Source: JAPLXD01 sp043802865 | GTDB taxonomy: Bacteria; Patescibacteriota; Minisyncoccia; Moranbacterales; UBA11712 | Length of the DNA: 41,575 bases | Assembly: GCA_043802865.1 (NCBI GenBank) | Contig: JAZDKQ010000018.1 | Location: forward strand, 1 to 41,575 | Direction of reading: 5' to 3' | Notes under the pieces: model-generated | The model's input: the letters and a program-made list of their open reading frames with translations, nothing else | The model's database searches: none | What the model was told of the DNA's origin: nothing | Made by a program: the position numbers and the translations under genes | In this document: positions 8,203-15,789 of the stretch, in pieces | How the letters are laid out: every line of letters starts with the position of its first letter | Position numbering within the stretch: position 1 is the stretch's first letter

Positions 8203-8655
8203 TTACGCTTCCATCAATTTCTCTGCTTCTTTCTTGAAGCTATCGGCGCTGCCGAAACCTTTATATACTGACGCGAACCTCAAATATGCCACGTCGTCCA
8301 AGTCTTTCAGTTTTTCGAGAACCAACCTTCCTATCTCTTTTGCCGGCACTTCACAGTCTCGATCCAGCTGAAGCTTGTACTCGATCTCATCGATCGCTTC
8401 TTCGATTTTTTTGTCATCGACCGGCCTTTTCTCGAGCGCGCGCCGCATTCCTTTTTCAAGCTTTTCTCTTTTGTAGTCTTCTTTGCGTCCGTCTTTTTTC
8501 ACAACCACAAAATTCAAGAGCTCCAATTGTTCATACGTACTGAAACGCTTTTCACATTTCAAACATCCCCGGCGGCGGCGGATCACTTTTCCGTCGGTTG
8601 ATTCCCGCGAATCAATCACTTTTGTTTCGGAATGGTTGCAATAAGGGCAAAGCAT
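8203..8655 (-). CDS. nrdR: Transcriptional repressor NrdR
   Basis: The 150-residue protein is full length for the family. An N-terminal zinc ribbon uses C3, C6, C31 and C34 (MLCPYCNHSETKVIDSRES and RRGCLKCEKRFSTYE). It is followed by an ATP-cone (about 48-138) that senses ATP/dATP. NrdR represses ribonucleotide reductase operons by binding paired NrdR boxes. It heads the operon with nrdD and nrdG, and a good NrdR-box candidate lies in its own promoter region, so autoregulation is likely. No Shine-Dalgarno sequence is visible before the ATG. Confidence 0.96.
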   Translation of the reverse strand: MLCPYCNHSETKVIDSRESTDGKVIRRRRGCLKCEKRFSTYEQLELLNFVVVKKDGRKEDYKREKLEKGMRRALEKRPVDDKKIEEAIDEIEYKLQLDRDCEVPAKEIGRLVLEKLKDLDDVAYLRFASVYKGFGSADSFKKEAEKLMEA

Positions 8656-8712
8656 ATTCGTGATTCTAATTTTTCAAGAATTAATAAGGGAAATTTACAG
8701 AATCCCCTTTTC

Positions 8713-8728
8713 ATACTATATGTTGTGG
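8713..8728 (-). promoter_or_regulatory. Candidate NrdR box with embedded -10
   Basis: The minus-strand sequence CCACAACATATAGTAT differs at three positions from the general NrdR-box form ACACAATATATAGTGT. TATAGT inside it can act as the -10 of the nrdR operon about 60 nt before the ATG, so bound NrdR would block transcription. A second clear box at the usual one-and-a-half-turn spacing was not found. Confidence 0.5.
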
Positions 8729-8751
8729 TAGTAGTCTTTATTCTACCACAA
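8723..8751. promoter_or_regulatory. Perfect 9-bp inverted repeat upstream of nrdR
   Basis: TTGTGGTAG at 8723-8731 and CTACCACAA at 8743-8751 are exact reverse complements separated by 11 nt. The repeat overlaps the candidate NrdR box. It could be an operator or RNA hairpin; its function is inferred from position only. Confidence 0.5.
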
Positions 8752-8753
8752 GT

Positions 8754-8779
8754 AAAAAGCCCGTCAAGCGGGCTTTTTT
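8754..8779. terminator. Rho-independent terminator
   Basis: AAAAAGCCCG and CGGGCTTTTT form a 10-bp perfect stem with a 5-nt loop, and a T run follows in both directions. On the minus strand it terminates the 8806-10392 operon just before the nrdR promoter region. Confidence 0.8.
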
Positions 8780-8793
8780 ATCGCAAAATTTTG

Positions 8794-8807
8794 AGTTATC
8801 CACAGTT
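8794..8807 (+). promoter_or_regulatory. DnaA-box match, copy 1
   Basis: AGTTATCCACAGTT includes the perfect DnaA-box consensus TTATCCACA at 8796-8804 and ends in the stop codon of the Cys-rich protein gene. The same 14 bp occur inverted at 13289-13302. Confidence 0.45.
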
Positions 8808-10392
8808 AAGGGCTTGTTTCAACCCATCCGCAAGATCCCTCTCCTTTCGCGCTACCTGAAGCATTACTACCTCCGCAGAGCCCGCCCTTGCAAGTCCAGG
8901 TGTAATCACCGTATTTACCGGGATCTGGATCCCTAATTATCGTACCATATATTTCACATAGCTGATTATTTGCTGGCCATCCATTACAGAAAACGGAACC
9001 ATTGCCTGGACCGACTTTCGCATCGAATATTGGCCCCATCGATGCCTCACATTGTGAAGAAGCCGCTCCAGCACATTGTCCATTACATTTCCAATACCAT
9101 TTTTTATCAGTGCCATTGTAGGTAATAGGAGTATTTCCCCAGGGCGTATCGCAGGGAGCGGTGATTTGTGACTGATTACAATATGTAGCACCATCTCTTC
9201 CGCTCGGACCGCATTGGCCAGAAATATCGTCTTTTTTTGTGGTCGTACAGCCGAAATAAGTAGCTCCTCCGTTTGGACTGGGACAATCCCACATCCATGT
9301 ACCCCTTGGATTCACGGGAATCACACTATAAGTGCACACAGGACCAGAAAAATCGGTACTGCAGAGAATTTGTCCAACTTGCCCGGCACATCCTCCCGGG
9401 CAAGGTCCACAATCACCCGGGCAAGAGAGACAATTTTCGCTTCCGTTACATGCTCCGTCTCCACAATAGGCTGGTGGTGGTGGTGGACAACAGCTAACGC
9501 TATAGCCGGTATCTACGCAACCTAAGTCCCAACCATGATCAATGTCAGTACAGCATTGGATTATATTACATCCTGAACACCATGAAGAGTAGCACGATGA
9601 GGTGCAAGCCGGCACTATAATCGCTCCGAGAGGATTTTTGCTATACGCCAAACCCAAATTAGATTTGATATCAGTCTTAAATTTAGCTAAATCCCAATCC
9701 GCAGAAGAAGCATTATTGCCCGGATAAGCTATTTTCCAATCATTTATTGAAAGATTTCCAGCTATTTCGCTGGTCTTTTTTAATACCTCTTTGGCCTTGT
9801 CAAACTCTCCCAAGGCATTATAACTCACACCTAAACCATTCAAAAGCCATGGATTATCTGGTTCTACCACTAGTCCTTTCTCTAACGTATCTTTCGCGTT
9901 TTCGTAATCATTATCCTTGTAATATGCCCAGGCCAGATCATTATATCCCGCCCATTCTTTCGGGAACATTTCGATGAATTTTTTAAAATCAATGATAGCT
10001 CCTTTGTAATTTTTGGAGTAGCCGTCAATCAAGCCTTTGATATAATATGATCGCGTTCCTTGGGAATTCAGGCTAATAGCTTTGTCTATTTCTAGGGTAG
10101 CTTCTTCCAGCTTATTTTGAACAAAATAAACCCTGGCCAACTGATAATACGCCGCCGATAAATTGTGATCCGCAAAAATAGCAGCTTTGTACCACTTGGC
10201 CGCTTTTTCAAGATCATAGCTTCCTCCGCTGTTGAAATAGGAATTTCCCTTGGCCAGCAGCCGTTGAGAAACCGCTCCTTTGACCGGAGTCAAATAAAAA
10301 ATTCCTGCCAATATCAAAATAGAAGCGAAAATATAATATTTTGTGCCTATTTTTTTACAAAATAATTTTGATTTTGTTTTTTTGCTTTTCAC
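8806..10392 (-). CDS. Membrane-anchored or secreted TPR protein with Cys-rich C-terminal repeats
   Basis: Residues 1-19 are basic and 20-40 form a membrane helix or signal peptide. About 45-210 are TPR repeats (for example AAYYQLARVYFVQNKLEEATLEID and the NDLAWAYYKDNDYENAKDTL block). From about 263 the protein becomes very Cys-rich: a C-rich linker, a CCPPPPPAYC polyproline, a CGDGACNGSENC...CPGDCG motif, and then three related 55-70 residue units. Each unit ends with an aromatic W-x-C-x-G-x-x-G-G-type block (near 366-382, 432-448 and 498-521). Such Cys-rich modules appear in exported proteins of CPR bacteria and archaea and are presumably disulfide-bonded outside the cell. It is last in the four-gene minus-strand operon. 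Function unknown. Confidence 0.75.
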   Translation of the reverse strand: MKSKKTKSKLFCKKIGTKYYIFASILILAGIFYLTPVKGAVSQRLLAKGNSYFNSGGSYDLEKAAKWYKAAIFADHNLSAAYYQLARVYFVQNKLEEATLEIDKAISLNSQGTRSYYIKGLIDGYSKNYKGAIIDFKKFIEMFPKEWAGYNDLAWAYYKDNDYENAKDTLEKGLVVEPDNPWLLNGLGVSYNALGEFDKAKEVLKKTSEIAGNLSINDWKIAYPGNNASSADWDLAKFKTDIKSNLGLAYSKNPLGAIIVPACTSSCYSSWCSGCNIIQCCTDIDHGWDLGCVDTGYSVSCCPPPPPAYCGDGACNGSENCLSCPGDCGPCPGGCAGQVGQILCSTDFSGPVCTYSVIPVNPRGTWMWDCPSPNGGATYFGCTTTKKDDISGQCGPSGRDGATYCNQSQITAPCDTPWGNTPITYNGTDKKWYWKCNGQCAGAASSQCEASMGPIFDAKVGPGNGSVFCNGWPANNQLCEIYGTIIRDPDPGKYGDYTWTCKGGLCGGSNASGSAKGEGSCGWVETSP

Positions 10393-10442
10393 TTCTTTTT
10401 ATTTAATGCTGAAATTTGGTAAATTATTTTTGACTTCCATCT

Positions 10443-11639
10443 TTACGGCAATTTTGGAAATGGCGTATTAAGCCTCTCCTCTGTCCATCCCAATTCTTTC
10501 ATAACCGCTTTAAACCTAGGATTTTTCTGGGAAAGCAATGCTGTTCCCATAGTTACTAGCTCATTATTGTTTGTGCCTGGCATAGCGTTTAATTTCTTCA
10601 TGTACAGAAAGAAGGGTTTGGTTCTATTTTTATTATATCGCTCCACAAGTTGATCAGTAAGTTTGATTATATCGTCAATTCGCTCGTCACCATAGACTTC
10701 CGCCAGAAAACATGCATACCAATAAGTTATAAAACCCTCTTCTTGATCTGGTAATGCCCTCCCACTGTTGAATATGACTACAGATTCTTTATACTTCCTT
10801 TCCGCTTCCCCCGCAAAGTCTTTGGAAACCTGACCTAGTAAATAAAGCTCGGTTTGTCTACTTGCCTGCATAAGCAAAATCTTTCCCTTATTGAAAATAT
10901 TGAGATACGGAAAAGGATATTTTGAGGTAACAGCATCACCAGCGGCAATTTTTTCTTTGGCATCTTCGAGATATTGAGCCCGCTTCGCATCGTTTAAATT
11001 GTGAGAAGACTTATCTTCGATAAGACGTGCTAAATCGAAAGCGGCAATACGATAAGAGCAAAGAGGAAGCGGATATAGATCGAATGAGGCGTTACAAACA
11101 TTCTTTATGGTTCCAACTTCAGGATACTCTTTGTCTTTCAGGGGCTTAAAATAATCATCGCTCCAGATAGATACTAGGTAGTCATCGTCCACGACATCGC
11201 GAAATGAATTCGCCATATAATCATAGGCCACCGATCTCCATAATTTTGAATATTTTTCATTCTTCGCAACCTCTCTTATTAAATCGATTCCCTGGACAAC
11301 ACTCTGGCTGTTCGCGTACCTATATATAAATATTCTAGCTAGTAATAATTTTCCTTGCGCCTCTTCTGCTGCAGAGCTGGGAGCATGAGTTATTTCCCTC
11401 ACCTCCCGCTCCATCTCTCGAACCTTGTCAATATTTTTCTCATTGTCAATATTTTTCTCCAACTCGAAAAGTCTGTCAGAATATAACTGTGATTCAGATG
11501 CTGCCGATTTATTATTTTTAACGCTACCATCAAGCTCGCCTTTGGGAGCAACCATTTTGAAAATAATTCCAATTATTATCATTAAAAAAAGCGCGACAAC
11601 CAATACTAGTATGATTTTTTTGCTTTTTTCCATAATCAT
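10443..11639 (-). CDS. Membrane-anchored helical-repeat (TPR-like) protein, unknown function
   Basis: One N-terminal helix (about residues 8-28) anchors a mostly alpha-helical 370-residue soluble region. It contains pairs such as AQGKLLLARIFIYRYANSQS and AFDLARLIEDKSSHNLNDAK that resemble degenerate TPR units. No catalytic motif is visible. An 18-nt tandem duplication near the N-terminus gives EKNIDN-EKNIDK. A start at 11633 (MEKSKK) is equally possible. It lies 50 nt upstream of the Cys-rich TPR gene and 83 nt downstream of the C39-like gene, so a common complex outside the membrane is likely but unproven. Confidence 0.6.
   Translation of the reverse strand: MIMEKSKKIILVLVVALFLMIIIGIIFKMVAPKGELDGSVKNNKSAASESQLYSDRLFELEKNIDNEKNIDKVREMEREVREITHAPSSAAEEAQGKLLLARIFIYRYANSQSVVQGIDLIREVAKNEKYSKLWRSVAYDYMANSFRDVVDDDYLVSIWSDDYFKPLKDKEYPEVGTIKNVCNASFDLYPLPLCSYRIAAFDLARLIEDKSSHNLNDAKRAQYLEDAKEKIAAGDAVTSKYPFPYLNIFNKGKILLMQASRQTELYLLGQVSKDFAGEAERKYKESVVIFNSGRALPDQEEGFITYWYACFLAEVYGDERIDDIIKLTDQLVERYNKNRTKPFFLYMKKLNAMPGTNNNELVTMGTALLSQKNPRFKAVMKELGWTEERLNTPFPKLP
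11425..11459. repeat. 18-nt tandem duplication within a gene
   Basis: TTGTCAATATTTTTCTCA at 11425-11442 is followed directly by an almost identical copy. It duplicates six residues (EKNIDN/EKNIDK) in the membrane-anchored helical protein and keeps the frame. Confidence 0.8.
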
Positions 11640-11722
11640 TATCTTTAGAGCTTACTTCTAATCAACTTCTACTTAACCTATATTCGATTAAATCAGGATC
11701 ACCTAACTATCAGATTCGCTTG

Positions 11723-12919
11723 CTATTCACCCGCCATTTTTTTTTCTACAAGGGTAATTTTTTCCTTGATTTCGATTCTTTTAGGATAAATATCCAAAGC
11801 TTTATTATAAAATTCCCTTGCTTCATTGAGCATATTTTGGTCAAAATAAATATCTCCGGCAAGTTCATATGGCCTACTGTCCACGCCATACTTGCTCGGG
11901 CGATTCATGGTAGATTGAAAACCCGGCCAATCTGAAGAAAATGGCTTATCTAGGTCATTATTTATATCGATAGCCCTTTTGGTATACTCTAGCGCCTTTT
12001 CATTTCCAAGACCTCCACTATTCGAATATGCTGTAGCCATATAATAATAACATTCTAACTTGAGGAACGGAGGCATTTTTTCAGCAAATTCCGTCGATTT
12101 TTCAACCCTAGAAAAATATTCAATAGTCTGAATATCATTAGATAGCAAAACCGCACCAAGTCCAATTCCGTAGTCGCTTATCATTTTTTGCATATTGATG
12201 TCACTCATTATATTGGTCCTTTTAGGATAGGCTTCAACTCTTCTTTCTCTGATTTTTCCAATTGAATCCTCAAGATTTTTTGGCTGAACAATAAGGTAAT
12301 AGTTCCTAAGATCAGGAAGCATCGCACCTAATAGTTCATTATATTCATCATACGACAATTCATAGTTATTTCCATGCCAAAAGCTATGCAATGTTAATTT
12401 TCTTTCTATATCATTTATTCCAATCAGTAAATTTGCTGGATAATAAATAACATCTTTGGGTTGATCCTTGCTCAGGGGAAGAAAAACCAAAAGCGGAGTT
12501 CTTGAATTGGGATTTATATATTGACCTAAATCACTTATTTCGAGATATTTTTTTTGGACTGAATAGTCTCCCAGCTTAGCTATTACTTCTCCGACGCCAT
12601 CTATAGTCCTATCTTGACCTACCGGGGCAAAAGATCTTCGAATCTCATCGAAATTATTACTTCCCGGATTCCAATATTCCAATACCATCGCAGCAGCCGC
12701 AGAAGATGTTTTTTGACCAAGGTAACCATACTCACCGACGTGATTATATAGACCCATATAAGGCACGTTTGGAATAGTATAGTTCGACTGCTTGGAAAGT
12801 GGTTTCCATTTTTTAACTACAAAAAAACCTCCAACGACTAATAAGGCCGCGACAATAAGCAAGACTAAGATAGTATTAATTTTATTTTTCTTTAAGTCTA
12901 CTTCTTTATCGCCTAACAT
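11723..12919 (-). CDS. Membrane-anchored C39-peptidase-like protein lacking the catalytic Cys, with C-terminal TPRs
   Basis: Counting from the ATG at 12919 (an upstream GTG at 12928 is also in frame), a membrane helix covers about residues 15-35. A papain-like C39 fold region then starts with IPNVPYMGLYNHVG and QKTSSAAAAMVLEYW. Family members have C-G-P-x-x-x-A-M-V-L at this place, so the nucleophile position carries Thr, not Cys. A later LHSFWHGNNYELSYDEY block matches the His-containing part. The C-terminal third has TPR-type helices (ATAYSNSGGLGNEKALEYTK and the ELAGDIYFDQNMLNEAREFY block). The protein is therefore probably a non-catalytic peptide-binding module facing outward, like the C39-like domains of some exporters. 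It is second in the operon headed by the small Cys-containing peptide. Confidence 0.65.
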   Translation of the reverse strand: MLGDKEVDLKKNKINTILVLLIVAALLVVGGFFVVKKWKPLSKQSNYTIPNVPYMGLYNHVGEYGYLGQKTSSAAAAMVLEYWNPGSNNFDEIRRSFAPVGQDRTIDGVGEVIAKLGDYSVQKKYLEISDLGQYINPNSRTPLLVFLPLSKDQPKDVIYYPANLLIGINDIERKLTLHSFWHGNNYELSYDEYNELLGAMLPDLRNYYLIVQPKNLEDSIGKIRERRVEAYPKRTNIMSDINMQKMISDYGIGLGAVLLSNDIQTIEYFSRVEKSTEFAEKMPPFLKLECYYYMATAYSNSGGLGNEKALEYTKRAIDINNDLDKPFSSDWPGFQSTMNRPSKYGVDSRPYELAGDIYFDQNMLNEAREFYNKALDIYPKRIEIKEKITLVEKKMAGE

Positions 12920-12975
12920 ATAAGTCACAATTTTATTTTTTATTTTTAGAAATAATCCTAAGAAAAATTTCTAAT

Positions 12976-13197
12976 CTAATATGAACAGCCAATGGGCAAA
13001 TCCGGTGAATCTGCTTTGGCTGTGGATGAAAGGTGGCAACAATCCGACAGAACATCTTTTGCTTTGTTTTCAAACCTTGCTAGATTATCATTTGCTCCAC
13101 CAAAAAACATTTTCAAAATTATAATAGCGAAAAAACCGCCCAATGAAACAAATGATATCAAGGCTCCCTTACTTATCTTCTTTACAACAATGGGCAT
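12976..13197 (-). CDS. 73-residue membrane peptide with Cys/Ser/Thr-rich tail; candidate modified-peptide precursor
   Basis: The peptide has a short basic N-terminus, one hydrophobic helix (about residues 11-32), a charged linker, and a 23-residue tail running from SDCCHLSSTAKADS to PIGCSY. Nine of the tail residues are Ser, Thr or Cys, the residues that YcaO enzymes cyclise. It is the first gene of the minus-strand operon and faces the YcaO gene across a 190-bp promoter region. The membrane helix is atypical for leader peptides of azole-containing peptides, so it could simply be a small envelope protein. No homologue is recognised. A precursor role is inferred from tail composition and position only. 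Confidence 0.4.
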   Translation of the reverse strand: MPIVVKKISKGALISFVSLGGFFAIIILKMFFGGANDNLARFENKAKDVLSDCCHLSSTAKADSPDLPIGCSY

Positions 13198-13254
13198 ATT
13201 ATTGATTTAAAAATAATAACTATTGTTTTATATTCTAAGGATGTTTATATTTAG

Positions 13255-13283
13255 ATTGTACTACACTACAAGAGTCTCCGCAA
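13255..13283 (-). promoter_or_regulatory. Possible promoter for the minus-strand envelope operon
   Basis: TTGCGG (13283-13278) and TACAAT (13260-13255) lie 17 nt apart on the minus strand, about 58 nt before the ATG of the 73-residue peptide. The -35 is weak; AT-rich sequence gives other possible -10 boxes nearby. Confidence 0.3.
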
Positions 13284-13288
13284 ACATA

Positions 13289-13302
13289 AACTGTGGATAA
13301 CT
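13289..13302 (-). promoter_or_regulatory. DnaA-box match, copy 2 (inverted)
   Basis: The plus strand reads AACTGTGGATAACT, the exact reverse complement of the 14 bp at 8794-8807, including a perfect TTATCCACA on the minus strand. It lies inside the divergent promoter region between the two operons. Confidence 0.45.
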
Positions 13303-13319
13303 ATTTTTGATATATTTTC

Positions 13320-13348
13320 TTTTCAAAATACGGGTAGACAGCTATAAT
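13320..13348 (+). promoter_or_regulatory. Possible promoter for the YcaO operon
   Basis: TATAAT at 13343-13348 is a perfect -10, with a weak TTTTCA at 13320-13325 after a 17-nt spacer. The predicted transcript start leaves a leader of about 33 nt before the ATG at 13388. No Shine-Dalgarno sequence is visible. Confidence 0.4.
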
Positions 13349-13387
13349 TCAGACAAGCTAAAAACTAGTATTAATCTGAAAATATAA

Positions 13388-14869
13388 ATGGAATTTAAAT
13401 CTTCTCTTGAGGCAAAATATTTTTTAAATTTGCAGAAAGTTGGTTTTCTAAAAAAAAGAACCCTGTTGCTACTAATATTATTCCTTGAACGATATTTTGG
13501 AGCTTCCATATTGTTGGAAATGCCTAGCAAGTTACAGGATATAGATCCAGAAATCTATCCAGCAATTAATCTCGCCCATAAAATGAAGGGGTTGGGAATA
13601 ATTCCGAGTATCAAAAAAAGCCCTAAGCTACCGGACGAACCCTTTATCCATGAGTTTATATTCGCATCACCGCATGTCTCCTCCTCTGCGGGTGCTGATT
13701 TTTTGAGTGAAAAAAGAGCTATCTGGAAGTTTCTTGGGGAATCTACGGAAAGATTCCTGTGGAAAACTTCAGATGCTTTCTACCTAAACAAGACAAAATC
13801 ATCATCTTTTAGGGACTTACCGGGAGAGGCTCTTGATATATTTTCTTTGTCAGGTTTTTCTGGTAGCCAGAAGAAAAACTTTGAAATTCTGCATTTTGAT
13901 GAAAGGACAAGATTTGACTGGATTAAAGCTCATTCCCTGACTTCCAAAAAAAAACTTTACTGCCCAGTTCAATTAGTTAGCTCTAAATATCACCAGGAGA
14001 AAGTTAAGTCCTTAAAAAATACTCGAAAAGAAGAGCCTATGCTCCAATGGAATATAAGCACTGGACTGGCAACAGGCAGATGCTTGTCAGAGGCAACAGT
14101 TAAAGGTATGTTAGAAATAATAGAGAGAGACGCTTTCATGATAACTTATCTCAATAAACTATCCGCTCCAACAGTTAGCTTGTCACACCTTGCTAAATCC
14201 GACGTGGACATCGCTCGCGTATTACATAATTTTCAGCGTTATAACCTAGAAGTTTGCATTGTTAAGCTGCCAACTGATATGCCCGTTTGCGTCTATTTGG
14301 CGACTATTACCGATCGTAGCGGTCTCGGTCCAGCGCTTACGGTCGGAGCAAGCGCCGATTTCGATGCGAAAAAATGCATCTTAGACGCCCTTTCTGAAGC
14401 ACACTGCACAAGACTCTTCGCAAAAAAACACTTTTTCAAAGAAATTGATCCTGAAAAACTCAATTTCAAGGGGAGAGTCTTGTATTGGGCAAAAAAAGAA
14501 AATCTCCCTAAGATCAGCTTCTTGACTGAAGGCAAAAAAATAATCATAGACGTTGACAAGAAGAGGAATTTTTACGACACTTTGGAAAATAACAGTCGAA
14601 TTTTGGATAGATATTACAGAAAAAAGTTATATTTTTTGACTTCTGAATTAAAGAAGAAAAAATATGAGGCTTACTTTGTAGAGCTGTCCTCAAAAAAGGC
14701 AAAGAAACTGGGATTCAGGTGCGTAAAAACTGTTCTGCCGCAATTTCAGCCCCTTCATCTTGACGAAAGAATACCCTATTTTGGAGGGAAAAGACTTCAA
14801 GAGATTCCCCTGGAATTGGGATACGAACCGACAAAGGAGATCAACCGGGAGCGACATCCATTTCCCTAG
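13388..14869 (+). CDS. YcaO-domain cyclodehydratase-like protein (TOMM type)
   Basis: YcaO enzymes use ATP to activate peptide backbone amides; TOMM-type members turn Cys/Ser/Thr into azolines. The ATP-binding pattern is visible in order: SEKRAIWKFLGESTERF (107-123), STGLATGRCLSEA then MLEIIERDAF (224-250), and LDALSEAHCTR (332-342). GASADF lies before the last. The protein ends in HPFP, like the proline-rich C-termini of azoline-forming YcaO proteins, where the tail reaches the active site. Length (493) fits a stand-alone YcaO without a fused E1-like recognition domain, and no such partner gene is visible nearby. Together with the SagB-type oxidase two genes downstream, peptide azole formation is the best reading. 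A different YcaO activity cannot be excluded. Confidence 0.85.
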   Translation: MEFKSSLEAKYFLNLQKVGFLKKRTLLLLILFLERYFGASILLEMPSKLQDIDPEIYPAINLAHKMKGLGIIPSIKKSPKLPDEPFIHEFIFASPHVSSSAGADFLSEKRAIWKFLGESTERFLWKTSDAFYLNKTKSSSFRDLPGEALDIFSLSGFSGSQKKNFEILHFDERTRFDWIKAHSLTSKKKLYCPVQLVSSKYHQEKVKSLKNTRKEEPMLQWNISTGLATGRCLSEATVKGMLEIIERDAFMITYLNKLSAPTVSLSHLAKSDVDIARVLHNFQRYNLEVCIVKLPTDMPVCVYLATITDRSGLGPALTVGASADFDAKKCILDALSEAHCTRLFAKKHFFKEIDPEKLNFKGRVLYWAKKENLPKISFLTEGKKIIIDVDKKRNFYDTLENNSRILDRYYRKKLYFLTSELKKKKYEAYFVELSSKKAKKLGFRCVKTVLPQFQPLHLDERIPYFGGKRLQEIPLELGYEPTKEINRERHPFP

Positions 14870-14905
14870 AAATTATTTATCTTAATTTAATCAAATTATT
14901 CAAAA

Positions 14906-15763
14906 ATGGCCATCAATATCGTAAATCTAAATGAAAAGAGGAATGGAATGATATTTTTTCCTTCCCGAAAGGATACCAGCACGACAAAAAAATTTCGGGT
15001 AAAGAAAAGCAAAAAGGCGGAAGATGTTGATTTTACCAAAAGTGCAGTTACTAAGCCATGGGGATTTGAATACCTATGTTTTGAAAATGAACATCTCGAT
15101 ATATGGGAATTTCATCTAAATCCACCAGAGTCTACGTCTTTTCATTGTCATCCAGGAAAAGATGCTCTCAAGATTTTGCTTGAAGGACAAGTAGAATTAA
15201 AGACCATGGACAGGATCGAAACATTGTTTCCGGGCGACATTAGATTAATTAAGGGCGGAGTTCTTCATCAAACGACGAATAATGGAAAGGATGTAGCCCG
15301 TGTTTTAGAAATAGAGTCTCCTCCAAACAAAAAAAGGCTAATACGCATAAGTGACGCTTACGGGAGGAAAGATTGCCCCTACATTTCTAGTTCATTGAGG
15401 AGTAGTTTAGTTAAAAATGTATTGGTAAATTATTTTTTTAGAAAAGAAAAACAAACTGTAGATAAAAATATTGAAATATTCTCTCTTCTCCCTAAAAATA
15501 AGATTTATAAAAAAAATGATATCACTAAGAAAGTCTTAGGAATAAGGCTAAAGAAAATATCTTCAAGTAGTGAATGCATCGAAATAAATTTATTAGAGAA
15601 TATTTCTCAGTTAAATGTAAGCATGTTTGTCGTGATAAGCGGAACGCTGCTCGCGGTAAATTCAAATAATAAGAAAGTGCTATCGCCCGGGGAAGCCTGT
15701 TTTATCCCAAATTTAGAAGAACTGGAATTGGCATCAAGCGAAGCAGAATTACTACTTTTTTAG
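14906..15763 (+). CDS. Double-cupin protein
   Basis: The first cupin (about residues 50-150) has STSFHCHPGKDALKILLEG and FPGDIRLIKGGVLHQT, with His residues placed as in the two cupin metal motifs. The second (about 205-285) has SMFVVISGTLLAV and LSPGEACFIPNLEEL but no matching histidines, so it probably does not bind metal. Cupins of the first type resemble sugar-isomerase or dioxygenase-like proteins; no specific reaction can be assigned. It lies between the YcaO and SagB-type genes with 36- and 26-nt gaps, so it is almost surely co-transcribed and may be an accessory, sensing or tailoring component of the peptide modification. Confidence 0.75.
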   Translation: MAINIVNLNEKRNGMIFFPSRKDTSTTKKFRVKKSKKAEDVDFTKSAVTKPWGFEYLCFENEHLDIWEFHLNPPESTSFHCHPGKDALKILLEGQVELKTMDRIETLFPGDIRLIKGGVLHQTTNNGKDVARVLEIESPPNKKRLIRISDAYGRKDCPYISSSLRSSLVKNVLVNYFFRKEKQTVDKNIEIFSLLPKNKIYKKNDITKKVLGIRLKKISSSSECIEINLLENISQLNVSMFVVISGTLLAVNSNNKKVLSPGEACFIPNLEELELASSEAELLLF

Positions 15764-15789
15764 AATAAGATAAATAAATCCGCCACATT

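Noticed and set aside
9469..9486. GGT microsatellite in the Cys-rich protein gene
   Set aside because: The repeats simply encode the polyproline stretch; unit length 3 cannot shift the frame.
13388..13510. Hydrophobic stretch near residues 24-34 of the YcaO protein as a membrane anchor
   Set aside because: It lies in the expected N-terminal region of the fold, is short and is followed by charged residues; a cytoplasmic enzyme is more likely.
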